A stretch of 64,000 nt of DNA, from positions 42,790,712-42,854,711 of the forward strand of contig NC_077224.1 of assembly GCF_024763615.1 (NCBI RefSeq), written 5' to 3'. Position numbers and translations under genes: made by a program. The first letter of the stretch is position 1. Every line of letters begins with the position of its first letter. Shown piece by piece: positions 23,401 through 30,500 of the stretch. This stretch comes from Phlebotomus papatasi. Taxonomy: Eukaryota > Arthropoda > Insecta > Diptera > Psychodidae. A model generated the notes under the pieces. It did not search any database and was not told where the DNA came from. It saw only the letters and a list, made by a program, of their open reading frames with translations.

Positions 23401-26025
23401 GTTTTCCCAAAATGAAGTGCGCAACGTTTTTTTTAGCCAAAACTTGTTTGGAGCGTGATTTCTACGACGTTGCCGAGTCTTGATCGAACTTCCATTATTT
23501 CTTACTAAAATTTTTGTTTGTCCACGACTCCAACACTCCTTCCAGGACAATTTCCAGAAACACATTGGCATTCGTTTTGCCGATACAGTCTAAAAACCCC
23601 AGTGGAGAGCGATAATTTGTCTTCAAGGAAGTCCAGACCTTCAAAAAGGTGGACCTTGACTTCCGGTGGTCATTCGAACGTCTAAATTATCTTTCCTTCA
23701 GATATACACTATTATTTTGTTTGAACATCAATTGCTCAATTGAAAATTTTTCTTATCAGAAAAAATGACATTCTGGAACTGACCATGAACGTGCAAGCGA
23801 ATTTACTCTTTCGTCGATCGAGCATAACTCCTTTATGAGGATCGACGATGTCTCTTCCATTTCAGGATTTTTAAGGCTTCATATAGAGGTCCTTTAACAA
23901 TATTTATTTCATGGTTATTTGCAATCTATGCGTCTCAGAAATCGTTTTTTTGCAGAAAGAAGAAGAAAGTACTTTAAGAACGATGACTAGCGATGAAGCA
24001 ATTTTTTTAGACCTCCACCAAAGCATTTTAAAATGCTACTAGTATCCCTGTACCAAGTTATGTTTCGAAGAACGGAAAGTTTAATTACATTCAAGATTTT
24101 GAAGAGCCCTAACGATAGCTGTTTCCGCATTTCCTGCAAAATATAGCGACATTAAATTGTCACGTTTGAGTTCCATTACGGTTTAAAAAAGTTTTACAAA
24201 ATATTATCGAAAATGCTTTTGTAGGCTTTTATCCAAATGAACTACCACTATGCAAAATATGAAAACGCTGTCACCAGCGGTTTGACAGCTATGCGCTCTC
24301 TTGTTGTATTTTTTTCAGCTACTAAATAAAATATTTGATTTTTTTTGGTTTTTCGATATTATTTTGTGACAAAAGTTGACAATTTTTGCAACGACGCCAT
24401 AAGTAATGCTTCAATTCTAAGTCAATTCAAGGATCGTTAACATGTCCCTCATTTTACCATGTTTTTTGGGATTGCTTGAAAACATGTCGTACGATTTTTT
24501 TCATTTTTGTTTACGTTTTAGAGAGATTACCTAGGCCGATATTTCGTCTTTGTACAAAAATGTTGTTGACTCATTCCTAATAATGGGTTTTCAAGGTCAA
24601 AGGTTAAAAGGCTCCAGAGAGCGTATTTCAAGACCGAACCACGTTTGAGTTTCTTGGAAAGGTCTTAGGAATTCCTGGCAAGCTTGAGTCAATTTCAATC
24701 GGTTTTGTACCAGTAATGTACCGGTTCATACGCGATAACTAATTCTTAACCGAAATTCAATTATACTACTCGTAAGTTATTTTGCGAGATTTTTGAGTAG
24801 TTTATGAATCGGTTATGAACCGGTTACGAACGGATAAGTAATTTTGGTTCAAAATTGAAGTTTATTACTCTTAAGCCATTTGACTTGACAAAATATTCTT
24901 TACATTCTCCGCTAGAATAAGCAATCATTTCATTGCTTTATCTCTAAACCCTCAAACAAAAGCCCCTCTAAAACTAATTAGGAAGGAATTGTGCGTCAAA
25001 AATTGTTGAGTAGGGTCGAAGGAACACCTCTTCGACAGGGAACTCCTATTGACACTTTTGTCAAAATCTTGAAATTTTATTTAAAGTATCTAATAAAGTG
25101 TAAATGTAAATTTTATAACAGTGATTATTATTATTACAGTAGACTCTCTCAAATTCGGGCATTTGGGACCGAAATGTCACCCGAATTAGGGAGAAATTCG
25201 GGCAACAAACTTTTTGAAATGCAACAATTTTTTGTTCAACTGCATAAGTTTACATGCAATTAAGTTTACATGCTCATATAATATTGTAAATTTCATGAAA
25301 ATCCCATAATAATGCAAAATCACATCAAAACTAAAAGACAAACCATGGTAAAGTTAAGGATATTTGTTTCATTTGATAATCATAATCAAACTTGAAAAAT
25401 GTCAACTAACTTTTTTTGAATTTAACTGCCGCCCGAATTAAAAATTAGCCCGATCTTAAAAGAGCCGAATTAGCGAGAGTCTACTGTATAACAGTGACGT
25501 TTTCCTTAGTCTACGTTTTCTGATAAGGATAAATGTTGAAATTTCGTATTCCAAATGGTACAGAGTAGGGTGTCAATAAGTCCTGACACGATTTCTCAAA
25601 GTGTCAATAGGTGTTCCTTTCACCCTTTATGATGAGAAATTACTAAAATTTTATTCTTTTTGAAGCTGAATCTAGGTCAATTGTTGTCTTTTTGCAATAA
25701 TTTCCGCATTCGGTCACAATTTATCAGTCAATTAGAATCTAATTGGAGCTTAATAACAATTCTGCTAGACGAATAATAAAGAAAAATTGTTATCATATTT
25801 GCAAAAGGCAAATTAGCGTGAGTAAAAACTTATTTCAAGTTGTTTCAATTGCGATTCTCACACATGAGAAAATTTGAGTATATTATAAAAAAATATATTC
25901 TTTGATTGTTCTCAAAATAGCTTATCATCATTTTATTTCGTATTTACCCTTGTCTTGTCTTTTTTTGTTGTGTAGGTGGTAAACCTGATGATATTACGGT
26001 GGTTTTAGCTACGGTTGTACTCTGA
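8257..26025 (+). CDS. Pptc7: PPTC7/PTC7-like mitochondrial PP2C phosphatase, four 3' exons (5' partial)
   Basis: Coding exons 8257-8436, 8536-8852, 15196-15334 and 25976-26025 join in frame (intron phases 1, 0, 1) to give 228 C-terminal residues and a TGA stop. PP2C signatures are in order: DGVGG at visible residues 4-8, GDSGF at 83-87, ATDG at 147-150 (Asp149), and GGKPDDITVVL near the end with metal-binding Asp217/218. The stretch around EEQQHYFNTPFQL is typical of the PTC7/PPTC7 family. Known members are about 300 residues long and act in mitochondria as Mn/Mg-dependent Ser/Thr phosphatases affecting coenzyme Q synthesis and mitophagy receptors. About 75 N-terminal residues, with the targeting peptide, are missing; the first visible exon opens with an acceptor (ttgcag), so earlier exons lie upstream, probably outside the window. 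The last intron is 10.6 kb and hosts a BEL/Pao element in the same orientation. The gene converges on Derlin-2. Confidence 0.93.
8536..8852 (+). CDS. Pptc7: PPTC7 exon with GDSGF and ATDG motifs
   Basis: A 99-bp intron precedes this exon (acceptor ggcag at 8531-8535). The exon carries SSTACVL, the GDSGF strand, the family-typical QQHYFNTPFQL segment and the catalytic VATDGVFDN block. It ends in phase 0 at a GAG codon before donor GTAGGA. Confidence 0.94.
9141..9312 (+). pseudogene. possible restriction-like endonuclease domain of a non-LTR element
   Basis: The + frame reads MQAEIDLPCGSRLRSDLIV, then a strand with VDTTVHH and DKIEKYKHLESD. The SDL(I/V)V...VD(V/T)TV...KIEKY pattern resembles the PD-(D/E)XK endonuclease found at the C-terminus of R2/NeSL-type retrotransposons. 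A Cys-rich piece follows after the stop. No complete element surrounds it. The match is from memory of the motif. Confidence 0.4.
9995..10097. repeat. family F partial copy
   Basis: Shares GGATCATAATCATCCTAGAA and GCATATTAAAGAAAATACTG then TTAGAGGGTTAA with 45621-46154. Confidence 0.6.
10104..10194 (+). pseudogene. LINE reverse transcriptase fragment with FADD motif
   Basis: The frame reads DRIEDLRVSHLLFADDLVLF. LLFADDLVLF is the catalytic block of RTE-like non-LTR reverse transcriptases. The homology stops at SSVEKLG and resumes at 11385. Confidence 0.75.
10785..11045. repeat. GC-rich degenerate minisatellite
   Basis: About eight diverged units of 28-36 bp built on TTCGCGGATTTTCGCGGGGC. 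They form a striking CpG-rich island in AT-rich DNA. A 101-codon frame runs through it only because of the repeat period and is not taken as a gene. Confidence 0.85.
11385..12060 (+). pseudogene. LINE reverse transcriptase 3' part (RTE-like), broken
   Basis: Pieces in shifting frames read KSEVIVIF, CNLHVSGVPLKQ, MEKFKYLGGVIHE, VRSRVQAAKLRYLR, and GHVQSMNEETLPRKAMQ followed by GRPRTRWLNY. This is the order seen downstream of the YADD/FADD box and in the C-terminal domain of RTE-like LINEs. Several stops and frameshifts. With 10104-10194 it makes one element split by about 1.2 kb. Confidence 0.75.
12061..13250 (+). other. PPTC7 intron, no gene
   Basis: AT-rich DNA. A 3' part of the LINE may extend into its start, but I see no conserved block after 12080. 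Confidence 0.4.
13920..14545 (-). repeat. family G copy (reverse)
   Basis: Contains inverted TTACCGGTTGAAAACCGATT, GACCTTTC-type and ACGGACGGAC words matching family G in reverse. A separate short piece lies at 13250-13370. Confidence 0.55.
15196..15334 (+). CDS. Pptc7: PPTC7 exon, helical C-terminal segment
   Basis: Phase-0 acceptor tgcag (15191-15195) and donor GTAAGT (15335-15340) bound 139 nt. The exon encodes VEGEQDAVKLQMTANTIALM, then a segment with FMSPFA, matching the helix and SPFA stretch that precedes the last Asp motif in PPTC7 proteins. A 6.3-kb intron filled with LINE debris separates it from the previous exon. Confidence 0.9.
15611..15701. repeat. long foldback hairpin in PPTC7 intron
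   Basis: Arms of about 40 nt (15611-15648 and 15661-15701) are inverted copies. The inner 19 bases (AAACGGCTTGGTACTC side) pair perfectly around a 12-nt loop. The structure is on the scale of a small pre-microRNA, but no family is recognised. Confidence 0.6.
15963..15968 (+). terminator. poly(A) signal AATAAA in the 5' LTR
   Basis: AATAAA, followed 15 to 50 bases later by GT-rich sequence (around 15990-16005). A working copy in sense orientation could end PPTC7 transcripts early. Confidence 0.55.
16154..16297 (+). repeat. two 72-bp tandem units in the LTR
   Basis: Units 16154-16225 and 16226-16297 are identical. Each begins GTATTTC and ends ATCACAG, so every unit boundary reads AG|GT. The same pair recurs in the duplicated leader (16361-16504) and in the 3' LTR (22136-22279). 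Confidence 0.93.
16313..16329 (+). other. extended tRNA-Tyr primer-binding sequence
   Basis: One base after the LTR, TGGTCCTTCGAGCCGGA is complementary to the 3' end of eukaryotic tRNA-Tyr (acceptor stem, T-stem side and CCA). All 17 nt match by my recollection of that conserved tRNA. It runs straight into LTR sequence (taaatcttagg) rather than into the internal region. Confidence 0.8.
16330..16518 (+). repeat. tandem duplicate of the last 189 bp of the LTR
   Basis: This repeats 16123-16311 exactly, including both 72-bp units and the ending CCTTACA. It makes a solo LTR tail between the two primer-binding copies. The 3' LTR has no such extra copy. Confidence 0.95.
16520..16529 (+). other. second primer-binding site, tRNA-Tyr 10-nt match
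   Basis: TGGTCCTTCG matches the tRNA-Tyr 3' end for 10 nt, then departs (CCCCTTTGG) into unique internal sequence. It is probably the element's original site, since it adjoins the true internal region. Confidence 0.7.
16598..21814 (+). CDS. BEL/Pao Gag-Pol polyprotein, intact 1738 codons
   Basis: The chosen ATG (gcagctATGG, good context) lies after the primer site; an in-frame ATG at 16484 falls in the LTR copy and is unlikely. Domains in order: Gag (DUF1759-like, around residue 143 on, PKFNGEYANW); zinc knuckles Cys353/356/His360/Cys365 and Cys386/389/His395/Cys400 plus a further Cys/His cluster; aspartic protease with Asp481 in LIDGGS; reverse transcriptase with catalytic YMDD (891-894); RNase H with ADAS (Asp1066) and WTDSQ; integrase zinc finger (His1371, Cys1406/1409); integrase core Asp1441, Asp1507, Glu1561; and DUF5641 at the C-terminus. 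The protein makes the particle, copies the RNA into DNA and integrates it. Oddities: the protease has D-G-G where D-S/T-G is usual, and RT has YMDD where YVDD is common. There is no envelope gene. Confidence 0.96.
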   Translation: MDSFESLMRTQRFQKRQLGKLTATVKDASPKSIAQWESLQTTLGELKQEFIVNQESILKLVSGDEELHGVEETQYDQFVDKCMEILLLVREAIASLIPGHVPGGQPGEPSGERDSQLTEILRDMAEIHRQTSSRMGATSRPKLPELELPKFNGEYANWRAFADAFNSTVHNNCDLSAGDKMQYLKLALKGEAFKHVEHLEITDENYMELWNELQRRYGKKVHIVHDCIDKFMSQAHMKEGSLESLRKITIESKRIVFQLQKMGPEYYTLDSWIVYLMNNLMDEDTRKSWEENRNTNDLATVSEWFEFLDNRIDAMERWTRKSNPVDQHKTKPEKRASQGKGTVRTLHTEAGKCPKCAMRHELYKCDAFKQMTRQERRKFVFTEKLCYNCLMKDNHISDNCPSKYRCRVCDRKHHTLLHSDEPQASQGNRESTSPTNQEETAPEESVIIHHSTSNTRVLLPTALVNVLDSRNQKQVCRILIDGGSECNLISEACVQRLGLMRRRNKIQVNGPGEVKVGETRGSVSLVLSSIHHPEEHIEPEALVLSKLTAMLPSSMVVEPKTWKHLRTLQLADPSFNTPGNIDIILGAEFAMAINLPQIIRGNDDVPVAQLTIFGWVLGGKIGGEVPKVQSFHITQSMDDLMKRIFEVEDVNSNVKILSEEEQYCEEHFVQNVQRDFSGRYQVRMPFKIAHGELGNSKSAALFRLHSMERKFEKHPDFHEKYVEFMREYLRMGHMERVPAREVSVSPSESYYIPHMAVLRPSSTTTKLRVVFDASARTRPHKISLNDILAVGPTIQQDLVSLLLSFRTHQYAYTADIEKMYRQVLVAPEDRDYLRILWRENCDEDIQTYRLTTVTYGTACAPYLATRVLHQIAQDYEAEFPRASQEIRKGFYMDDFLGGADSLEEANQLRNEIQIILAKGGFNLRKWASNSSKILDRIPSDYQAVTPEDVAHGLKTHSVLGVAWSPGEDTLSVVDEPLPSVSTMRELCSVSAKIYDPLGMISPVTAALRILFQKLWSYSIGWDDDLPAEVLEEYNIIKEEIEFVSQVKLPRLINPSNSQIELHGFADASERGYGAVIYARGPEQDQRFVVRFLIAKSRVAPRNVVTIPRLELCAALLLSLLVQKVKQAYSSHNVTVTAWTDSQVVLHWLHGHPSRWKMFVANRTNQILEVIPASQWKHVASRDNPADCISRGMTPKALANHPLWPSGPSWLQNNSDDWPVSLPNFNNDVLTGEEKLPVTQSLVVQKTIDPNEIFLMFSDVSRLIRSVAHILRWRHKLSKGDNLNVTELDTARNQLIKVAQKECFSDEIKCLQQGRILPCGSKLSPLVPFLDSEGIVRVKGRIQNSKLDYSARHPIVLSGKHLFTLKLIEKAHQVHLHSGLTLTQSVLREKYWIIGERKSVKSVINKCVICFKAKPKGLTPQMGNLPTVRVRQARPFINTGCDFAGPFTLRASKLRKAVLVKGYLCLFICMATKAVHLEVVSDLTTDAFIAALRRFTARRGHCENIYCDNAKNFVGAAQPSDSGDVIQAVKKHRDRVVNFMAESGTQFHFIPACSPTFGGLWERGVANVKHHLRRVLSDTKLTYEEMSTVVAEIEACLNSRPLCPLSSSPDDFEALTPGHLLITQPLTMSPGPDYLAENPNRLTRWQFLQRLVQEFWKRWHSEYVTSLQPRQKWRNNEENLKIGDLVLLRSDNFKGLWTLGRISEVHPGADSIVRVVTVKTPTGTYRRAVNRLARLPIES
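21830..21839 (+). other. polypurine tract of BEL/Pao element
   Basis: GGGGGAAAAA abuts the first base of the 3' LTR, the required place for plus-strand priming. Confidence 0.85.
21840..22293 (+). repeat. 3' LTR of BEL/Pao element
   Basis: 454 bp with AATAAA at 21945-21950 and two 72-bp units. Read side by side with the 5' LTR, I find no difference. Confidence 0.95.
22299..23055. other. intron sequence, no gene
   Basis: Right flank of the BEL/Pao insertion. No open frame with recognisable similarity. I see nothing else that can be named. Confidence 0.5.
23056..24400 (-). mobile_element. mariner/Tc1 fossil element
   Basis: Contains the broken transposase. CAGGGTGGCTGAAAAAATGC at 23056 is a typical Tc1/mariner-type terminus next to TA. 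The opposite boundary is approximate. Confidence 0.6.
23190..24176 (-). pseudogene. degenerate mariner-like transposase
   Basis: Translating the - strand in all frames recovers mariner pieces in order: MELKRDNLMSLYF near 24176, then IVRALQNL, a GGG-K segment, EKKFSIEQ, WKFDQDSA around the second catalytic Asp, KSRSKQ, and VDELKAAL near 23300 with SDRLKTIIKSK at the end. Many stops and frameshifts separate the pieces, so it is dead. A terminal-repeat-like CAGGGTGGCTG lies beyond its 3' end at 23056; I do not see a matching inverted end near 24400, so that end is probably lost. Confidence 0.8.
24440..24890 (+). repeat. family G partial copy
   Basis: Blocks CCAT..TTTTTTGGGATTGC, GTCGTACGATTTTTTTC, GGGTTTTCAAGGTCAAAGG, TTGGAAAGGTCTT and GAACCGGTTACGAACGGATA, in the same order as 43890-44200. 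Confidence 0.7.
25137..25486. mobile_element. family C MITE, copy 3
   Basis: CAGTAGACTCTCTCAAATTC to inverted GCGAGAGTCTACTG with TA flanks. It lies in the last PPTC7 intron about 0.5 kb before the terminal exon. Confidence 0.75.
25976..26025 (+). CDS. Pptc7: PPTC7 terminal exon with last catalytic Asp
   Basis: Fifty nucleotides after acceptor tgtag encode GGKPDDITVVLATVVL and a TGA stop at 26023-26025. The DD pair is the last metal-binding position of PP2C enzymes, so a transcript ending earlier, for example at the upstream retrotransposon, would encode an inactive enzyme. Confidence 0.93.
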
Positions 26026-27413
26026 AAAAGAAGAAATGGCAACAATTCACGTTGGAAGGAGGATAAGAAAGTGGAAGGCGAGCCGTTTTTGTGGTAGAAA
26101 AGAAAGAAAATATCAGGTAAATTTGTGGAGAATTCGACTGGATGATTAAAAAGAAAAAGAAAAACAGGAAGGGAGGTTCGAATAAAAAGCGACTTTTAAT
26201 AGAGAATTTTCGATTTTACCACAATTCTATCGTGCATCAAATTAGATATTTTTTATTTGGTGAAGAAAAAAAATTGGATCGAAGAAATTTGATAAGGTGC
26301 GGAGAATGTGTTTCTTTAGAGTGGAAGTGATAAGTTTTTAATCTAAATAGAACTGTGCATTTTGCTTCTTTAAGACACATGAAAATATAAAAGCGAAAGA
26401 GTGAAAAATGTGAAATAAATTGCGGAAGATGTAGATAATTTCCGAGGATTATTTGAACCAAAAAAAAAGTTTATGAGAAAAAATATCGCAACGAAAATTC
26501 TATTTTTTTTCTTTTTAGCAATGAAGAATTATTTTTTTGTTGTTTTTTTTTAGTGGGATTTCAATCTCAAGCAATACACTGTAAAATGTAGATGAATTGT
26601 GTTAATTTGGAACGCATTAAAGGATTCTCAGGTTTTTTTTACTTTGGAAAAAAAACATTAAAAAAAAAAGAAATAGCTCTGTGACTGATGAAAATGGTTA
26701 TATATTTTTTCATTTAAAACAAAAAGAACATTTGGCATTATAAATAATAATTAAATATTTCATACAGAAGCCCTTTAACATGCGTGAACTTGATATTTTT
26801 GTCCCCCAAATTAATTCTTCCCATGTAAATCTTTGATTTTTTTCATTGTGCATATTTTTTGCCTAATATTTAGGTTCTCAACAAAAAATAAAAAATACCT
26901 TTTTACAATTAAATAGAAGAAGAAGAAGAAAAAAACTGATGAAGATAGCTAATCAATAACAAATGTAAAGAATATTCAAAAAGATAGCATTAGGGCATTG
27001 CATAAATGAAGAAAAAGAAAATGTAAGTGAGAATTAGAAAATAAAGACAAGATTGAATTTAAGAGGATTTGGACTTTTTTTTTTCTTCCTTTGTGACAAG
27101 CGAAAATCGCAATTAATTTATTAGAGGTTTATTTTGTTTTGTTTTTTGATAATTGATTTTTTTTCTGTATACAAAATTGCGGCACAATGTGGACAGATAT
27201 TACAATATTTTCCATCAATTTTATTCTGTCTCTCGTGGTGTTTCTTTTTTTTTTAGCAATTAGTCTCTCCTACAGCCTATTTACATGTTGTCAGGAGAGG
27301 AGCTGTTCAACGACAAAAATTCTGTGAAACACATAAAAAAAAAACAGCGCAACAAGTTCGTGTTTTAGGTGATGCACGCGCTCGAGAGGCATGTGGAACT
27401 TCTATAGAGGATT
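26026..27413. other. convergent 3' untranslated regions of PPTC7 and Derlin-2
   Basis: No gene is seen here. The interval is very AT-rich, with A and T homopolymers. Several AATAAA signals lie on the + strand (near 26179, 26410 and 26888) for the phosphatase. One lies on the - strand (complement of 27117-27122) for Derlin-2. Which signals are used cannot be told from sequence. Confidence 0.6.
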
Positions 27414-27561
27414 CTATTGGGCGTTATTTTCCTGAGGTTGTTGTTGTTGTTGCCCCTGTGCCGGTCTATTGGGTCGCTCTCCCCAATCAAATCCACCCGG
27501 ACGATCTTCTGGGAGAGCTGCATATTCCGGATACTGTTCATTCTCATCGAAAATTCTCTTC
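27414..27561 (-). CDS. Der-2: Derlin-2 exon 4, SHP box and Gln-rich tail
   Basis: The acceptor tgatttcag is followed by the base that completes the split Leu codon. The exon encodes KRIFDENEQYP, LPEDRPGGFDWGERP (p97-binding SHP box), a run of five Gln, and ends NNAQ-stop. Confidence 0.93.
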
Positions 27562-30500
27562 CTGAAATCACAAAATACACTCCCAATCACCCATTTTCAA
27601 TTTTTCATGAAATTTTCGAAAAATTTCAAAGCCTAACTTATTTGAAATTGCACAAAAATCGCAGGTAGTAACCTTTTCGTCTTAAGTGTACAAAATTTCA
27701 CTTAAAAACAGAAAATTTCCTAAATTTTCAATGAAATTTTCCAAAATTTCAAGGTTAGGTTAACGGAAATGACGATATTTTCATTTCTTTTGCAAAACAT
27801 TTCTTATGAAACGTTGGTCTATCTAGACCAGCCTCCCTTGAAAATTATGCGAAAACAATGCGTTTCTAATGTAGCCCCACCTTCCTATAGTGTAAAATTT
27901 CATTTAATTTTCTGAAAATTTCCAATATTTCAAGACTTAATTTAGTGAGATAGAAATAAAATGAAAGTTGAAATGATTTTTCTACTCTGAGAAAAAGCTT
28001 TGTTAAACGAGCAAATGGATTTTGTTGAAATTTTGTCAAAAGGATGTTATTTACCAATTTGACAAAACTTTTTCTCGTATTTTATATGGGAAAACACCCT
28101 TTTGACAAACTTTTAACAAGATCGAGTTGGACGCCGATTTGACGAAACTTTTCCATATTCTGTATTAAGGCGTCTTCTACACATTGGGAGCAATTTTCGT
28201 CAAAAATTGCGTTTTTGACAGAAATTTGACGTTTCTCCCTACAAAGCTGCAGGGAATTTCCTTCAAAAAAGCAATTTTTGACAAAAATTTCTCCCAATGT
28301 GTAGAGGCCATTATGGAATAACATTCTTTTGACAAACTTGTCTTGTTAATTTGACAAAACTTTTTTTTTCAGGGTATGAACATTTTCTTTGAAAAATACA
28401 AATTTTCATAAAAGGGACGGTGGGGTAGTTTCAGAAATGCATGACTATTGAAAATGTAGAGGTTTGGGTTACTAAGTCAAACAGTCAGCAATTAAATATC
28501 CAATAGAAACCAGTAGAACTTAATTAGCGTAATTACTGTTTTCATGGAAATTTTTTTGAGTAGGACAACATTAAAGCCCAGTGAGGATCTAATGGCCATT
28601 GTGGGTAGCTCTGTAAAGATCTATGTAACTAATATGAGTTGGATTTTTAATTCTTCTAAATTTGCCACATAAGGAAAAATAAAATTGTCATATGACATTG
28701 TCATACTATTACAGAATTTCCCCCCTCTGGTTCGCTAAAATGTCAACGCGGCAAGTGACATTTCTGTCACATTGTAAAAGTTTTCGTAAAAACTTTCATT
28801 AAATTTCAAGACCTAAAATTTCCTGAATGAATTTAATAAAATTTGAAGATTTCAAATAAATAAATTGAGAAGGTAAGTAGAAGTGTATGTATTTTCAGCA
28901 TTTCCCAGAATTTTGAATTTATTCGATAATTTATTTTTTGAAAATTATTTAAAAATTAATCATAAGAACATCTTGGAAACAAAGAAAAACAATTTTTATA
29001 CAAATTTTACAAGTTTTTAATCGATTTTTTTAAAAGTATATGAAGGCTTTGTGTTTTTCAGTACAGTGCGCGCTCTTTAATCCGGATCGGCGTAATCCGG
29101 ATGAGTTCTCGATGGTCACATTTTTAAAATAATTTTCAGGTTATATATGCATGTGTGTTCAGCAATAAAAATGAATTATCCTGTGATGTTTTTGTTTAAT
29201 AAATTAAGTGTAATAGCATAGAATTCTCTAATTATGTCTTTTTAATCATCTTTAAGACTTTAATTTTTTAATTAAAATACTAATTCTACAAAAGAGATAA
29301 AAAATTCTCGTATTATTTTCGAGATGTTGAACAAATTAAAAAAAATAAATCCGGATAACAAAGCGGACATCTGTCACTTTGTTTCCCAATCATCCGAATA
29401 ACAAAGCGGGCACTGTATTTTAGGTATTTTAGCAAAGAAATCAGTAGTCAGTATCTAATGCCGGCTTCAGACCAGACACTTAGTTCAGTTTCAGGAGGAT
29501 TGAAAATTCTATATAGTGACAAATTTTATTAGTTTTTCAAAATTTAATGGATCTTTTGTCCATAATATTCAATTCTAATGGCGCTGGCACAGCTTTACAA
29601 TTGAGTGAAATTCAATCGATTGAAATTTTACTTCTTACTCTTTCAAACTGAAATAAGATATATTTGTCTCTTTCTGTCAAATGAAAATTAGAATTTCAAG
29701 TTAATTATCAATTTTTATTTGGCAGAAAGTGACAGCGACATTTGATTTCAGTTTCAAAGAATAAGAGATAAAATTTCAATCGATTGAATTTCACTAAATT
29801 GAAAAGCTGTACCAGCGCCATAAGTCATAATTTCCCAAAAAAAAAATCTTGACTGATAAGAAATTACAGAAGATAAGCCATATGGCTTTGTCTTAGGTCG
29901 GAAGCCCGTGTAAGCAAATGTTTAGGCCAGTTCCGGAATGTCTCAATATCTTAAATAGCGAGCAATTTTATTGCTTTTTGAGAGCCTAATAGGTCATTTA
30001 TTTTGAATAATCCAATCCCAACTTAAATTTTTCGAAAAATATCGTGATTAATAAGAAAATAGAGTAGTCAAGCTATATGGTTAAGCATTAAGTCTGAAGC
30101 CCGTATAAAGGAAAGTACTCTCCCTTAAAATTTTCTTGCCTTCGAATAATGTGAATTTCTTTTATTTTTCCTAGGAAACTTAACACATAATTATCATGTA
30201 ATTATCAAAAATTGATGATGAGCTAATTAATATTTAATAGAAATGTGTAAGTATTCAAGAAAAAATTAAAGAAAATTCACATTATTCGAAGGCATGAACG
30301 TTCAAAGTGAGAGTACTTTCCTCTATATTTCCCTTAAATCAGGGAAATATGAAAAATTGCTTACAAAATGCATACTTTCTTTAAAATTTCCAAAAATTTT
30401 AATACTTAATTTGACGCAATTAAGCAAAATGTATTGATGAAAATTTCCAAATTTTAACAATACAAATTTGGTAACTTTTAAAGGTTTCGTTCTGTTGCAT

